A stretch of DNA of 64,000 nt from an uncultured Chromatiaceae bacterium (GCA_937978655.1 CALJUX010000022.1:1-64000); one strand, 5' to 3'. Counted from the stretch's first letter, positions 8,381-17,563 are shown. Numbers and translations are program-made. The notes: generated from the sequence alone by a model not told the origin.

Positions 8381-10506
8381 TGCAACCAACTTTTACTTTG
8401 AGCCTGCGTGAGGATGGTGTCGGTGTGATCACCATGGACATCGTCGGTGAAAGCATGAACGTGCTCAAAGCCGAGTTCGCCGACGATATCACGGCGGTGC
8501 TGGATGAAGTGCGTGCCAACAAAAGTATCAAAGGGCTGGTGATCATCAGCGGCAAGCCGGATTCATTTATCGCCGGTGCTGATATCAGCATGCTGGATAA
8601 ATGCAAAACGGCCGCCGAAGCCACAGCCATTGCCAGCATGGGCCAGCAGATGTTCAACACGCTGGAAAAACTGCATATTCCGCTGATTGCAGCCATTCAT
8701 GGCCCTTGTTTAGGCGGCGGTCTGGAACTGGCGATGGCCTGTCATGGCCGGGTCGCCACGGACGATACCAAAACCGTGTTGGGCCTGCCGGAAGTGCAGC
8801 TTGGTCTGTTACCGGGCAGTGGCGGCACGCAGCGTTTACCTAAACTGGTTGGTCTGCAAAAAGCGCTGGATATGATGCTGACCGGCAAACAGCTGCGCGC
8901 CGTACAGGCGAAAAAAGCCGGTTTAGTCGATGTCGTGGTACCCCGCAGTATCTTGTTAGAGGCTGCAGTAAAAATGGCGTTGGCCGGTAAACCTGACCGT
9001 TCTAAACCGGTCAAATTGCCATTGGTCGGACAACTGCTGGAATTCACGTCGATTGGCCGCGGCATTTTGTTCAGTCAGGCGCAAAAGCAGACGCTGGCAA
9101 AGACTCAGGGCCATTATCCGGCGCCGCTGAAAATTATTGATGCGATTAAAACCGGTGTGTTTGCTGGCATGCAAAAAGGGCTGGAAGTTGAAGCGCAGCA
9201 TTTTGGCGAGCTGTGCATGACGCCGGTGTCGGCGAATTTGCGCAATCTGTTTTTTGCCACCACTCAGATGAAAAAAGAAAGCGGTGCCGGCGATACCAAA
9301 CCACGCAAAGTGAAAAAAGCCGCAGTGCTGGGTGGCGGCCTGATGGGCGGCGGTATCGCCAATGTCACGGCGGGCAAAGCCGGCGTGCCGGTGCGCATTA
9401 AAGACATTAACCAGACTGGCATTGGCAATGCGCTGAAATACAGTTTCAGCCTGCTCAATAAGAAGTATAAAAAGCGTTTTATCAGTAAAACCGAGCTGCA
9501 AAAACAAATGTCGCTGCTGACCGGTACCACTGACTATTCCGGTTTCCACGATGTGGACCTGGTGATTGAGGCTGTGTTCGAAGATTTGGCGCTGAAACAA
9601 CAAATGGTGGCGGATATAGAGCAGCACTGCGGCGAACACACGGTTTTTGCCTCCAATACCAGCTCCCTGCCGATTGGGCAGATCGCGGCCAAAGCGGCGC
9701 GGCCAGAGAATGTTATCGGCCTGCATTATTTCTCGCCAGTTGACAAAATGCCGCTGGTTGAAGTCATTGCGCACGAAAAAACTTCGGCTGAAACCATCGC
9801 TACCACGGTTGCCTTTGCCCGCAAACAAGGCAAAACGCCGATCGTGGTCAAAGACGGTGCCGGTTTTTATGTGAACAGAATTCTGGCGCTGTACATGAAC
9901 GAAGCGGCAAATCTGCTGCTCGAAGGCGAGCCGGTAGAAAAGTTAGACAAAGCGCTGACCCGCTTTGGTTTCCCGGTCGGGCCTATCACGCTTTTGGATG
10001 AAGTGGGCATTGACGTTGGCGCCAAGATTTCACCAATTCTGCAAAAAGAACTGGGTGAGCGCTTCCAGGCGCCGGCCGCTTTTGACAAGTTAATTGCCGA
10101 TGGCCGTAAAGGTAAAAAAGTCGAAAAAGGTTTTTATCTTTACGGCAAAAATGCCAAAAAAGGCCGCAAAGACGTCGACAGCAGCGTCTACAGCCTGCTG
10201 GGCGTGCAGCCTAACGGCCGTCTGAGCAGCGACCAGGTCAGCAAACGTTGTATGGTACAGATGCTGAACGAAGCGGTGCGTTGTCTGGAGGAGGGCATCA
10301 TCGCCTCGCCGCGTGATGGTGATATTGGCGCAATTTTTGGTATCGGCTTCCCGCCGTTCCTCGGTGGGCCGTTCCGTTATATCGACAGCTTAGGTGCCGG
10401 CAATCTGGTGGCGGAATTACGCCGCTTTGAAGCGCAATTTGGCTCGCGTTTTGCGCCGGCTAAAATGTTGCTGGAGCTGGCCGAACAGGAAAAGACCTTT
10501 TATTAA
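8380..10506 (+). CDS. fadJ: Fatty acid oxidation complex alpha subunit FadJ
   Basis: Multifunctional enzyme of 708 residues with enoyl-CoA hydratase and 3-hydroxyacyl-CoA dehydrogenase activity in beta-oxidation. The N-terminal hydratase part carries IAGADISML and HGPCLGGGLELAMACHGR, with the acidic segment LGLPEVQLGLLPGSGGTQR. The NAD-binding part begins near residue 310 with AAVLGGGLMGGGIA, and the dehydrogenase C-terminal domain follows with GAGFYVNRIL. The size and coupling to fadI match FadJ. It is followed by a strong terminator. Confidence 0.95.
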   Translation: MQPTFTLSLREDGVGVITMDIVGESMNVLKAEFADDITAVLDEVRANKSIKGLVIISGKPDSFIAGADISMLDKCKTAAEATAIASMGQQMFNTLEKLHIPLIAAIHGPCLGGGLELAMACHGRVATDDTKTVLGLPEVQLGLLPGSGGTQRLPKLVGLQKALDMMLTGKQLRAVQAKKAGLVDVVVPRSILLEAAVKMALAGKPDRSKPVKLPLVGQLLEFTSIGRGILFSQAQKQTLAKTQGHYPAPLKIIDAIKTGVFAGMQKGLEVEAQHFGELCMTPVSANLRNLFFATTQMKKESGAGDTKPRKVKKAAVLGGGLMGGGIANVTAGKAGVPVRIKDINQTGIGNALKYSFSLLNKKYKKRFISKTELQKQMSLLTGTTDYSGFHDVDLVIEAVFEDLALKQQMVADIEQHCGEHTVFASNTSSLPIGQIAAKAARPENVIGLHYFSPVDKMPLVEVIAHEKTSAETIATTVAFARKQGKTPIVVKDGAGFYVNRILALYMNEAANLLLEGEPVEKLDKALTRFGFPVGPITLLDEVGIDVGAKISPILQKELGERFQAPAAFDKLIADGRKGKKVEKGFYLYGKNAKKGRKDVDSSVYSLLGVQPNGRLSSDQVSKRCMVQMLNEAVRCLEEGIIASPRDGDIGAIFGIGFPPFLGGPFRYIDSLGAGNLVAELRRFEAQFGSRFAPAKMLLELAEQEKTFY

Positions 10507-10521
10507 GTGCTTTTACTGCTG

Positions 10522-10551
10522 AAAAAAACCGCAGCTTGCTGCGGTTTTTTT
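10522..10551. terminator. Intrinsic terminator after fadJ
   Basis: A 13-bp perfect stem, AAAAAAACCGCAG paired with CTGCGGTTTTTTT, closes a CTTG loop 16 bases after the fadJ stop. The A and T runs on either side would make it work on both strands. Confidence 0.9.
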
Positions 10552-10588
10552 GTATAATGCGGCGTTTTTTTACCGGCTGGAGCTGATT

Positions 10589-10783
10589 GTGTTGTGGTTG
10601 TTACTTCACCCGTTATTTAGTCTGTGGTGTTATCTGCAGGCGAAACAAGCCGGTTTACGCAGTTGGCCCTGGGTGATGCTGGCATTGCTGACCGGGCCGG
10701 TGTCGGTGCCGCTGTTTCTTAACCACCGGCGCATGACACTGCGCCAGATCCATAGCGCTGTGCCGGGCCGGTTCAGACCTTAG
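10589..10783 (+). CDS. Small hydrophobic protein, unknown
   Basis: Open frame of 64 codons if read from the GTG at 10589, which has GGAG six bases upstream. A TTG at 10550 is the farther alternative but lies inside the fadJ terminator. The predicted product has a hydrophobic start (LWLLLHPLFSLWCYL), a basic loop, a second hydrophobic stretch (VMLALLTGPVSVPLFL) and a basic tail, so a two-helix inner membrane protein is likely. A TATAAT sequence at 10553-10558 could serve as its -10 box. I do not recognise the family. The gene may be real, but evidence is limited to the frame, the binding site and the hydrophobicity pattern. Confidence 0.45.
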   Translation: MLWLLLHPLFSLWCYLQAKQAGLRSWPWVMLALLTGPVSVPLFLNHRRMTLRQIHSAVPGRFRP

Positions 10784-10802
10784 CAGGGCCCGGTACAGGC
10801 GG

Positions 10803-11564
10803 TCAGTCTTGCCAGCGGATCGGCGCATCGTGACGCAACCACAGCTGAACGCGGACAGGATGCTCTGCTAACGCCAGTGTCTGATACAGACCGGTGTGAC
10901 ACAGATCCTGGGCCAGCGCTTGCGGCAAAAAGGCGGTCCCATTACTGCGGGCCAGCCACTGGCGTAATAAACGCGGATCGCTGCAGCAGAATGCCAGGGG
11001 TGCTTTACTCAGCTGTGGCAGTTTACCGGCCCAGTCCAGCCGTCCTTCGGCCTGCGCAGTGCGGTCAATAGGCCCCACCGCAACCAGATGCACTGTACGC
11101 CACTGTTTTAACGCGTAGCCGGCTTCTGGCGGATTATCCGCTGCGGTGGTCAGCACTACATCTGCCTGCCGGTTCAGTGCCGTCTGAGCGTCCATCACTT
11201 GCAGATGCACTGCGGTTTCCACATTTACCACTAACGCTTCTAATAATTCCGCCGCCAGATACTGCAATCCAGGTTCCACAGCGACGGTCAGCCGCTGCGG
11301 CAGGCTGCTTTGCTGCTGTAATTGAGTCTTAGCCGCCTGCAGCGCGCTGATCACCGCTTCGGCATGGGGCAGCAGCAGCTCGCCGGCATCGGTCAACTGG
11401 ATGTTATTGCGGTGGCGGCTGAATAATGCCACGCCGAGGCTTTGTTCCAGCTGGCGGATGCGAAAACTGACAGCGGACTGGGTCAGATACAGGTTGTCAG
11501 CAGCTTTGCCAAAATGGCGGGTTTTCTGTACTTCAAGGAAGGTTTTCAGCAGTTCGGTGTCCAA
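10803..11564 (-). CDS. hdfR: LysR family regulator HdfR
   Basis: LysR-type regulator of 253 residues. The N-terminal winged helix-turn-helix (MDTELLKTFLEVQKTRHFGK, then YLTQSAVSFRIRQLEQSLG) is nearly the same as my recollection of Escherichia coli HdfR, a repressor of flhDC, and the RHRNNIQLTDAGE stretch agrees. The effector domain is short: the protein is about 25 residues shorter than the E. coli one, with the loss toward the C-terminus. As in E. coli, the gene is divergent from maoP, which supports the name. Targets in this organism cannot be read from the sequence. Confidence 0.85.
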   Translation of the reverse strand: MDTELLKTFLEVQKTRHFGKAADNLYLTQSAVSFRIRQLEQSLGVALFSRHRNNIQLTDAGELLLPHAEAVISALQAAKTQLQQQSSLPQRLTVAVEPGLQYLAAELLEALVVNVETAVHLQVMDAQTALNRQADVVLTTAADNPPEAGYALKQWRTVHLVAVGPIDRTAQAEGRLDWAGKLPQLSKAPLAFCCSDPRLLRQWLARSNGTAFLPQALAQDLCHTGLYQTLALAEHPVRVQLWLRHDAPIRWQD

Positions 11565-11614
11565 GCATTCGCCTTATAATTATTGATGGTGACGATAAAA
11601 AACATTTGTTTTAC

Positions 11615-11644
11615 GTGCGGAATTTTGTTTACCATACTCCGCAC
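11615..11644. promoter_or_regulatory. Inverted repeat between hdfR and maoP
   Basis: GTGCGGA and TCCGCAC are exact reverse complements 16 bases apart in the 129-bp gap between the two divergent genes. It could be the HdfR operator or the local counterpart of the maoS site that E. coli MaoP needs. I could not compare it with the maoS sequence. Confidence 0.35.
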
Positions 11645-11693
11645 AGTTTAATTGGGATAGCTTTAGATTCAACGAGATCAGGGGAAAAAAGTG

Positions 11694-12041
11694 ATGCAGC
11701 AAAGTTTTGTGGCTAAACGTCGCTTTTTTGATGACCGCAATTTCCCGAAAGGGTTTACCCGGTCAGGGCGCTTCACGTTAGCAGAGGGCAATCTGCTGGA
11801 GAAGCACGGGGCATCGATGCAGGAACTGGAAGAAGGCCAGCGCCAGCCGGTGAACGAAGAAGAGCAACGCTTTTTGCAGGTGATGCGCGGCGAAGCCGAA
11901 GCAGAAACTGTCTATGAAAAAACCTGGCTGAAATACAAACAGCGGATCCAGGAAAAACGCAAATTCCATACTGTATTCGGCAAAAAACGCATCGCCGATG
12001 GCAGTGACGACTTTTCTTACGTCGAGACAGACAGCGATTAA
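11694..12041 (+). CDS. maoP: MaoP, Ori macrodomain organisation protein (YifE family)
   Basis: Small acidic/basic protein of 115 residues. Segments such as RRFFDDRNFPKGFTRSG, FTLAEGNLLEKHG and the KFHTVFG region align by eye with E. coli YifE/MaoP, which with the DNA site maoS restricts mobility of the origin region of the chromosome. It is soluble with no signal peptide. AGGGG precedes the start; a GTG three bases earlier is an equal alternative. Divergent pairing with hdfR is the same as in E. coli, which strengthens the assignment. If MaoP acts here as in E. coli, the window may lie in the origin half of the chromosome, though that is not shown. Confidence 0.88.
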   Translation: MQQSFVAKRRFFDDRNFPKGFTRSGRFTLAEGNLLEKHGASMQELEEGQRQPVNEEEQRFLQVMRGEAEAETVYEKTWLKYKQRIQEKRKFHTVFGKKRIADGSDDFSYVETDSD

Positions 12042-12080
12042 CAGCACCGGCGTGATCGGTCGTAGCAGAAGGATTGCCGC

Positions 12081-12239
12081 ATGGACGGATTTTTACAGAG
12101 CTTATTAAACCCGGCAGTGCTGGTGTTTTTGATCCCTTTAGCCGGCATCGGTATTGGTGGTCTGAAGATGTGGCTGAACCATCAGGAACGGATGGAAAAG
12201 ATCCGTCAGGGCATTGACCCTGATGCGCGCCGGGACTGA
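12081..12239 (+). CDS. 52-residue membrane peptide downstream of maoP
   Basis: ATG at 12081 with AAGGA upstream opens a 52-codon frame that ends TGA at 12237-12239. The product begins MDGFLQSLLNPAVLVFLIPL, giving one membrane helix (about residues 11-31), followed by a charged tail ending EKIRQGIDPDARRD. It is 39 bases after maoP and shares its terminator at 12254-12281, so the two are probably co-transcribed. The layout resembles small single-pass proteins of the PspB kind, but I cannot name the family. Confidence 0.7.
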   Translation: MDGFLQSLLNPAVLVFLIPLAGIGIGGLKMWLNHQERMEKIRQGIDPDARRD

Positions 12240-12253
12240 CGATGTCGTCAAAC

Positions 12254-12281
12254 AAAAAAAGAGCCATCCGGCTCTTTTTTT
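12254..12281. terminator. Bidirectional terminator between maoP operon and GGDEF/EAL gene
   Basis: AAAAAAAGAGCC pairs perfectly with GGCTCTTTTTTT around an ATCC loop. It can end transcripts from both converging sides. Confidence 0.9.
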
Positions 12282-12311
12282 GTAGCTGTAAAACGCTGCT
12301 GCGCCTTGTGA

Positions 12312-14561
12312 TCACAAGGATGCCGGCACCGCTGCCAGACGGGGTTTGTTTTGTTTCTGGTCGAGTAAAAACTGGGTGAAGTCGGCTGCAGACAGTGGCT
12401 TGCTGTAATAATATCCCTGAATGATCTCACAGCGCAGCTGCTTCAGTTGTTGCAATTGCTCCGCTTGTTCCACGCCTTCCGCCACCACGGTCAGGCTCAG
12501 GTTGTGGGCGATGGTGACAATGGTATCCACCATATTACGGCCACGGGCGGTATTCATATCGTCGATAAATGCTTTATCAATCTTCAGGGTATTGAGCGGA
12601 AACTGCTTTAAATAAGCCAGTGAAGAGTAACCGGTGCCAAAGTCATCCATCGCCAGATGAATGCCACGCGCGCGCAGTTTTTTCATGGTATCGATGGCCA
12701 TCTTAGGTGACTGCATTACCGTGCCTTCGGTGATCTCCAGTTCCAGATGGTAAGAGGGCAGTTCAGTCTGTTGTAATACGTCATCAATCTGCTCACACAA
12801 ATAAGGCAACATAAACTGTTTTACTGACAGGTTCACCGCGACACGGCCGTGGAACAGGCCCTGATCAATCCAGCGTTTCACGTCGAGGCAGGCTTTGCGC
12901 AGCACGACTTCCCCGATCTCAACAATCTGGCCGGTTTCTTCTGACACCGGAATAAATGAGGCAGGGCTTATCAGACCACGTTTTGGCGTAATAAAACGCA
13001 CCAGCGCTTCCATCCCTACCAGCTGGCCACTGAGGATGTCCATTTTTGGCTGATAATATACGGTAAAGAAATCTTCTTTCAGGCCATGCCGGATCAGGTT
13101 TTCCAGCTGCAAGCGCTTAACTGCCAGTTTATTCATGCTGTCATTAAAAAACAGATACCGGTTGGCGCCTTCATTTTTGGCGTGATACATCGCGGTATCA
13201 GCGTTACGCAGCAAGGCCTCCGGATCGCGACCGTCTTCCGGATAAAGCACAATGCCAATACTGCTGGTGATCGCCAGTTCATGCTGATTGATAAAAAATG
13301 GCAGGTTGATTTGTTTAATCAGTTCTTTTGCCATGCTGGTGATGGTGTGAATGTCGTTGGTGTTTTCCAGCAAGATGGCGAATTCGTCGCCGCCAAGGCG
13401 ATACAACCGCTCTTTTTGCCGGGTCAGCTGACTTAAGCGCTCTGCCAGTTTAATCAGCAGCGAGTCACCGAGCTGATGCCCAAGTGAATCATTGATTTTC
13501 TTGAAATTGTCTAAGTCAAACACCAACAGCGCATGCTTGACTTCACGGTCTACCAGCCGGCCGAGTTCGGCCGAAAACATGGCGCGGTTCGGCAGGCCGG
13601 TCAGCGTATCTGAATTGGCCAGCCGGCTTAATTCGGCTTCGCGTTTTTTACGTTCAGAGATATCTGAAAATACCGCAACAAACTGGGTCAACACGCCATG
13701 ATCATCACGGACGATGTCAAAGTTCAGTTCAGCCTGATACACCTCACCACTGATGCGTTGGTCCTGGATCTCACCTTGCCAGCTGCCGGTGGTTTGCAGG
13801 GTATGACCAATTTCCTGTAAAAAGCGCGTGGGGTACATCGCAAGGTCAAACGGCTTTTTAATCACCTGCTCTCTGGTTTTACCGGTAATAGTGCTAAACG
13901 AGTGGTTAACTTCCAGCACGGTAAAATTGGTGTCGCAAATCACCACCGCATCAGAAATATTTTCCAGACAACGGGCAAATAATTCCAGCCGCTCTTCGGT
14001 TTGTTTCAGCAACTGAATGTTTTTCAGTGTGCCGGTCATCCGGGTAGCGACGCCTTCAGCGTCGCTCGATACGACTTTGCCACGGTCCAGCACCCAGACC
14101 CAGCCGCCGTCTGAGGCCCGCAAGCGATATGCCGCTTCGAAATACGGCGTTTCACCGGCCAGATGCTGATACAGCTGCTCAGTGACCCGTTCGATATCAC
14201 GTGGATGGATTTGATCCCGATTCGGTGGAAACTGATTGGTTTCTGGTTTCAGTTCAACCGGGTGCTGCCAGGAACTGGAACGATACAAACTGCCTGAGGC
14301 AATATTCCAGTCCCACAATTCATCACCGCTGCCCCACAATGACAGACGCAAGCGTTCTTCACTTTGTTCCAGCCGGCTTTGATAACGCCGCATTTTCAGA
14401 ATTGATAAATGCGCCAGTAATAAAGCGCCAAAAGAGAACAGCAGGATGGAAGACAATACATAAGGCATGGCGTTTTGCAGGTTGACTGCAAAGGCCGGCA
14501 TCGCAGTGGTTGCCGGCAGGAGGAACAGGCTGAGGTATTGTTTTTTATTGTTATTTTTCAC
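12312..14561 (-). CDS. Membrane PAS-PAS-GGDEF-EAL cyclic di-GMP enzyme
   Basis: Protein of 749 residues expected to make and/or degrade cyclic di-GMP. Order: signal-like segment (1-25, ending PAFA), one membrane helix (about 33-53), two PAS domains (about 65-185 and 195-310), GGDEF domain and EAL domain. The GGDEF motif is intact (YRLGGDEFAILLE), and the EAL domain keeps EALVRF, NLSVKQF, EITEGTVM, DDFGTGYSS, TLKIDKAF and AEGVEQ, so it should hydrolyse the messenger. The inhibitory RxxD site five residues before GGDEF is absent (the segment reads RQKERLYRL). Many such proteins act mainly as phosphodiesterases with the GGDEF part regulatory. It lies 55 bases after the pitrilysin gene on the same strand. 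Confidence 0.92.
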   Translation of the reverse strand: MKNNNKKQYLSLFLLPATTAMPAFAVNLQNAMPYVLSSILLFSFGALLLAHLSILKMRRYQSRLEQSEERLRLSLWGSGDELWDWNIASGSLYRSSSWQHPVELKPETNQFPPNRDQIHPRDIERVTEQLYQHLAGETPYFEAAYRLRASDGGWVWVLDRGKVVSSDAEGVATRMTGTLKNIQLLKQTEERLELFARCLENISDAVVICDTNFTVLEVNHSFSTITGKTREQVIKKPFDLAMYPTRFLQEIGHTLQTTGSWQGEIQDQRISGEVYQAELNFDIVRDDHGVLTQFVAVFSDISERKKREAELSRLANSDTLTGLPNRAMFSAELGRLVDREVKHALLVFDLDNFKKINDSLGHQLGDSLLIKLAERLSQLTRQKERLYRLGGDEFAILLENTNDIHTITSMAKELIKQINLPFFINQHELAITSSIGIVLYPEDGRDPEALLRNADTAMYHAKNEGANRYLFFNDSMNKLAVKRLQLENLIRHGLKEDFFTVYYQPKMDILSGQLVGMEALVRFITPKRGLISPASFIPVSEETGQIVEIGEVVLRKACLDVKRWIDQGLFHGRVAVNLSVKQFMLPYLCEQIDDVLQQTELPSYHLELEITEGTVMQSPKMAIDTMKKLRARGIHLAMDDFGTGYSSLAYLKQFPLNTLKIDKAFIDDMNTARGRNMVDTIVTIAHNLSLTVVAEGVEQAEQLQQLKQLRCEIIQGYYYSKPLSAADFTQFLLDQKQNKPRLAAVPASL

Positions 14562-14616
14562 ACATCGACGCAGCTTTCGGGCATTTTCGCTAACTTATAT
14601 AAAATCTCCCGGACTG

Positions 14617-17403
14617 TCAAAGCCAATCTGTCCGGAGCTCCAGCTCGCTGGCCAGCTGGGCTGCTGTTTTGCTGCGCATCGCGCTGTGTTCGGGCGCCGG
14701 GCCGGTGGCAAGAAACACCGCGTCATACTCAGGGGCCAATAATGTGTAACAAAAATCACAGAACTCCTGCAGCGTCAGCGCCGCCAGTTCATCCTGGATC
14801 TGTTGTGACAAGGTACAGGCGAAATCGCCCTGGCCTATTGCCAGCCAGATCCGTTTGGCCCGGCTCGCCAGACTGGTATCGCGTTCGCGAATTTGTGCGA
14901 TCAGACTGGCTTTGATCTGGTTGAAATCTTCTGCCGGGATCTCCGGCAGTTCCTCAAGAAACTTGCGATAGAAAATCACCGTCGCGTAGTACAAATCCGC
15001 CGCTGCAGTTTTCGGTGACTGCACATAAAATGCCATGCCCGGTTTTAAGTTCATCGGCACATAACCGGTACCGACCAGATAACCAAGTTGCTGTTCGGTG
15101 CGCAGCGCATGGAAATATTCAGGCGAGATCAGGTGGTTGGCCAACATAAACCTCGCCATTGCCGCCGGGTTGCGATCTTTGGCCGGTAAATAAATCACCA
15201 GAGCCTGGTCGTCGTGTTGCAGCTGTTGTTGCAGCCAGACCGGACCGCGTCCTTGCACACTGTAACTTTGCCGGGGCAGGCGGCCGCCGGCGCTATCGAG
15301 TTGTTGCTGCCACTGTTTTAGCATCTTTTCCAGCAGACGGGCGTCGGTTTTGTGCCAGTTGCCCAGCAGCAAAGCTTCAATATGCACCTGTTGCAGCATC
15401 TGTTGGCAGAACTGCTGAAAGTGGCTGAAGCTGATTTGTTCCAATAAATTAGCCAGCTGCTGAGTATCGGGGTTCAGTGGTTGCAGCAACGAAGACAACT
15501 GGCTGAACAGCTGACTGATCGGCTTGCCGCTGATTTGCCCGCGCCAGTGCCGCACCAGCTGAAATTGTAATTCGGCAAAGCGCGCTTCAGCAAAATGCGT
15601 ATCACGCAGTTCCGTCAGCAGGTCCTGTAACAAAGCGATTTGATTGGCAGACAAGCCGCTGCTGTGCAGCGTCAGACCATGCTGCTGGACATAAATGTTG
15701 TAGCTGAGGCCGGCGGTGGTCGCCGGATAAAACTGTTCATTGATCCGGTCCAGAAACAATTCCAGCCACAGCTTGGTCAGTGCCAGCTGTGTCAGGTCCT
15801 GCACCGTGTTTGGCAGGGTCAGCTGAACAAAAATATGGCCTTTGGGCGAGTGGAAATCAGTGTCTGCTTTGTACCATAAAGATAAATGGTCCGTGTTCAC
15901 CAGTTGTTGTGGCTGCGCCTGATGGGCGCTGAGCGGGATCAGCTGTAATTGCCCCACCAGATAGGGGTTTGGCGCCGGCAACTGATAACCGGGCAGCGGC
16001 GGCTGCGCGGCCAGACTGGTCAACAAAGCAGCAGGCAACGCTTCAACACTGTAAGGCGTGTGATACCAGCGCGCTTGCTGGCTGACCTGAACTTCAGGTG
16101 CTATTAACATGACCCGCAAATTGTCAGCACGGAAATAGCCCAGCAACTGACGGTATAGCGCCTCTGGCGGCGTTTCCATCCGATAGTCGCCAAACACATA
16201 ATCATGTTGCGGGTAATGTTGCAGATTGACCGCTAAATCACTGGCCAGCTGCAGGCTGGCCCGCGGTTCCTGGTAAGTGAAACTCCATTGGATCAGCCGT
16301 TGTCTTTCCTGAAACAAATGTAATGGAAAAGGTTGTTGGCGCAGCATGGCAAAGTAGGCAAAGCAACTGTGCAAAATCAGGTCGCGCTGGGCCATGCCGC
16401 TGTGCGTCAGCTCAAATGCCAGCGTAAAGTCTTTGTAGTTGCTGCCGTCGATGCCACCGCCAGCACTGAGCGCGTTAACGAAGCCTTGTTGTTTCAGCCC
16501 GCTTAATAATGAACCCGGGCCTTCGTCGCCAATCAGGTGCGCCAGAAAACTGACCACTTTAAACCGATACCAGGGCTGAATGTCCGGCAGGGCAAAGCTC
16601 AGCACCAGTCGCTGCGTGGGTTTATGCGGCTGAATATTCAGCTGAATGCCCAGATGTTCACGTTGATAGAGTGGTGCGGTGAGCGCAGTTTTGGCCGGCA
16701 GATGCGCCGGGATCTGCTGAAAATACTGCGTTGCCAGTGCCTGCTGCTGTTCCAGCGTTAACGCTGACACCAGCACCAGACACATGCGGCTGGCACTGTA
16801 TTGCTGTTGATAAAATTGCTGCACCGCCTGCTGCGCCGTTTGATGGGGCCGGTCGTCCAGCGTTTGCAGGTTACCGACAGAAAACTTGGCAAAGGGGTGT
16901 TCCGGGTTGATGGTCTCTTTGTGCGCCTGATAGATACGCCGGCCGTCATCTTTGAGCTTCATCGAAAACTCAGCTTCGATCGCCTGCCGTTCTTTTTGCA
17001 CCGACGCTTCAGCAAAAAGCGGCGCCCCGAGCATATCGGCAAAGCGCTCCAGCCCCAAAGCATAGGCATTGTCTTCAATATCAAAATAAAAGCAGCTGTG
17101 TTCGGTACCGGTCCAGGCATTGTGACTGCCACCATGACTGCTGATGAACTGGGCATATTCGCCGGGTTCAGGGAATTTCGCTGAGCCGAGAAAAACCAGA
17201 TGCTCCAAAAAGTGCGCCAGGCCTTCCCGGTCTGCCGGGTCATCAAAATGGCCCACATTCACCGACATCGCGGCGGCGCTTTTTTCGGCGTCCGCCTGTT
17301 CAACTAACAGCACCCGCAAACCATTATTCAGCGTCAATGCCTGATAACGGCGATGGTCAGCAGGGCTTTGCACGAGTTGCGTATTTTTCAAATCAGGCCT
17401 CAT
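14617..17403 (-). CDS. ptrA: Pitrilysin/insulinase family zinc protease
   Basis: M16 protease of 928 residues. The inverted zinc motif HxxEH is present as H64-F-L-E67-H68, followed by SHGGSHNAWTGTEHSCFY, which is typical of pitrilysin. The usual four-domain M16A length is retained. I see no signal peptide at the N-terminus (MRPDLKNTQLVQSPADHRRY), so unlike E. coli protease III it may be cytoplasmic or use another start; this is a reading of the sequence only. It degrades small peptides in characterised members. The start at 17403 faces sixA across a 160-bp divergent gap. Confidence 0.85.
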   Translation of the reverse strand: MRPDLKNTQLVQSPADHRRYQALTLNNGLRVLLVEQADAEKSAAAMSVNVGHFDDPADREGLAHFLEHLVFLGSAKFPEPGEYAQFISSHGGSHNAWTGTEHSCFYFDIEDNAYALGLERFADMLGAPLFAEASVQKERQAIEAEFSMKLKDDGRRIYQAHKETINPEHPFAKFSVGNLQTLDDRPHQTAQQAVQQFYQQQYSASRMCLVLVSALTLEQQQALATQYFQQIPAHLPAKTALTAPLYQREHLGIQLNIQPHKPTQRLVLSFALPDIQPWYRFKVVSFLAHLIGDEGPGSLLSGLKQQGFVNALSAGGGIDGSNYKDFTLAFELTHSGMAQRDLILHSCFAYFAMLRQQPFPLHLFQERQRLIQWSFTYQEPRASLQLASDLAVNLQHYPQHDYVFGDYRMETPPEALYRQLLGYFRADNLRVMLIAPEVQVSQQARWYHTPYSVEALPAALLTSLAAQPPLPGYQLPAPNPYLVGQLQLIPLSAHQAQPQQLVNTDHLSLWYKADTDFHSPKGHIFVQLTLPNTVQDLTQLALTKLWLELFLDRINEQFYPATTAGLSYNIYVQQHGLTLHSSGLSANQIALLQDLLTELRDTHFAEARFAELQFQLVRHWRGQISGKPISQLFSQLSSLLQPLNPDTQQLANLLEQISFSHFQQFCQQMLQQVHIEALLLGNWHKTDARLLEKMLKQWQQQLDSAGGRLPRQSYSVQGRGPVWLQQQLQHDDQALVIYLPAKDRNPAAMARFMLANHLISPEYFHALRTEQQLGYLVGTGYVPMNLKPGMAFYVQSPKTAAADLYYATVIFYRKFLEELPEIPAEDFNQIKASLIAQIRERDTSLASRAKRIWLAIGQGDFACTLSQQIQDELAALTLQEFCDFCYTLLAPEYDAVFLATGPAPEHSAMRSKTAAQLASELELRTDWL

Positions 17404-17563
17404 TGTCAGGCAAAATGCGACGAGTCATACCGCAGCTCATCATACTATTAAGGAATATAAAGAGTTAATTCTATGCTTTATTATCAGTTACTGTCGCGAT
17501 GAACTTTCATTATCATAGCGCACTCTTTTCGCGTTGGGCGCGAAGTTGTTGATGGTGTAAACA

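Noticed and set aside
8956..9828. Open frame of 290 codons on the minus strand opposite fadJ
   Set aside because: It lies wholly inside fadJ, which has complete domain motifs. The product is low in recognisable motifs and follows from the codon bias of the real gene.
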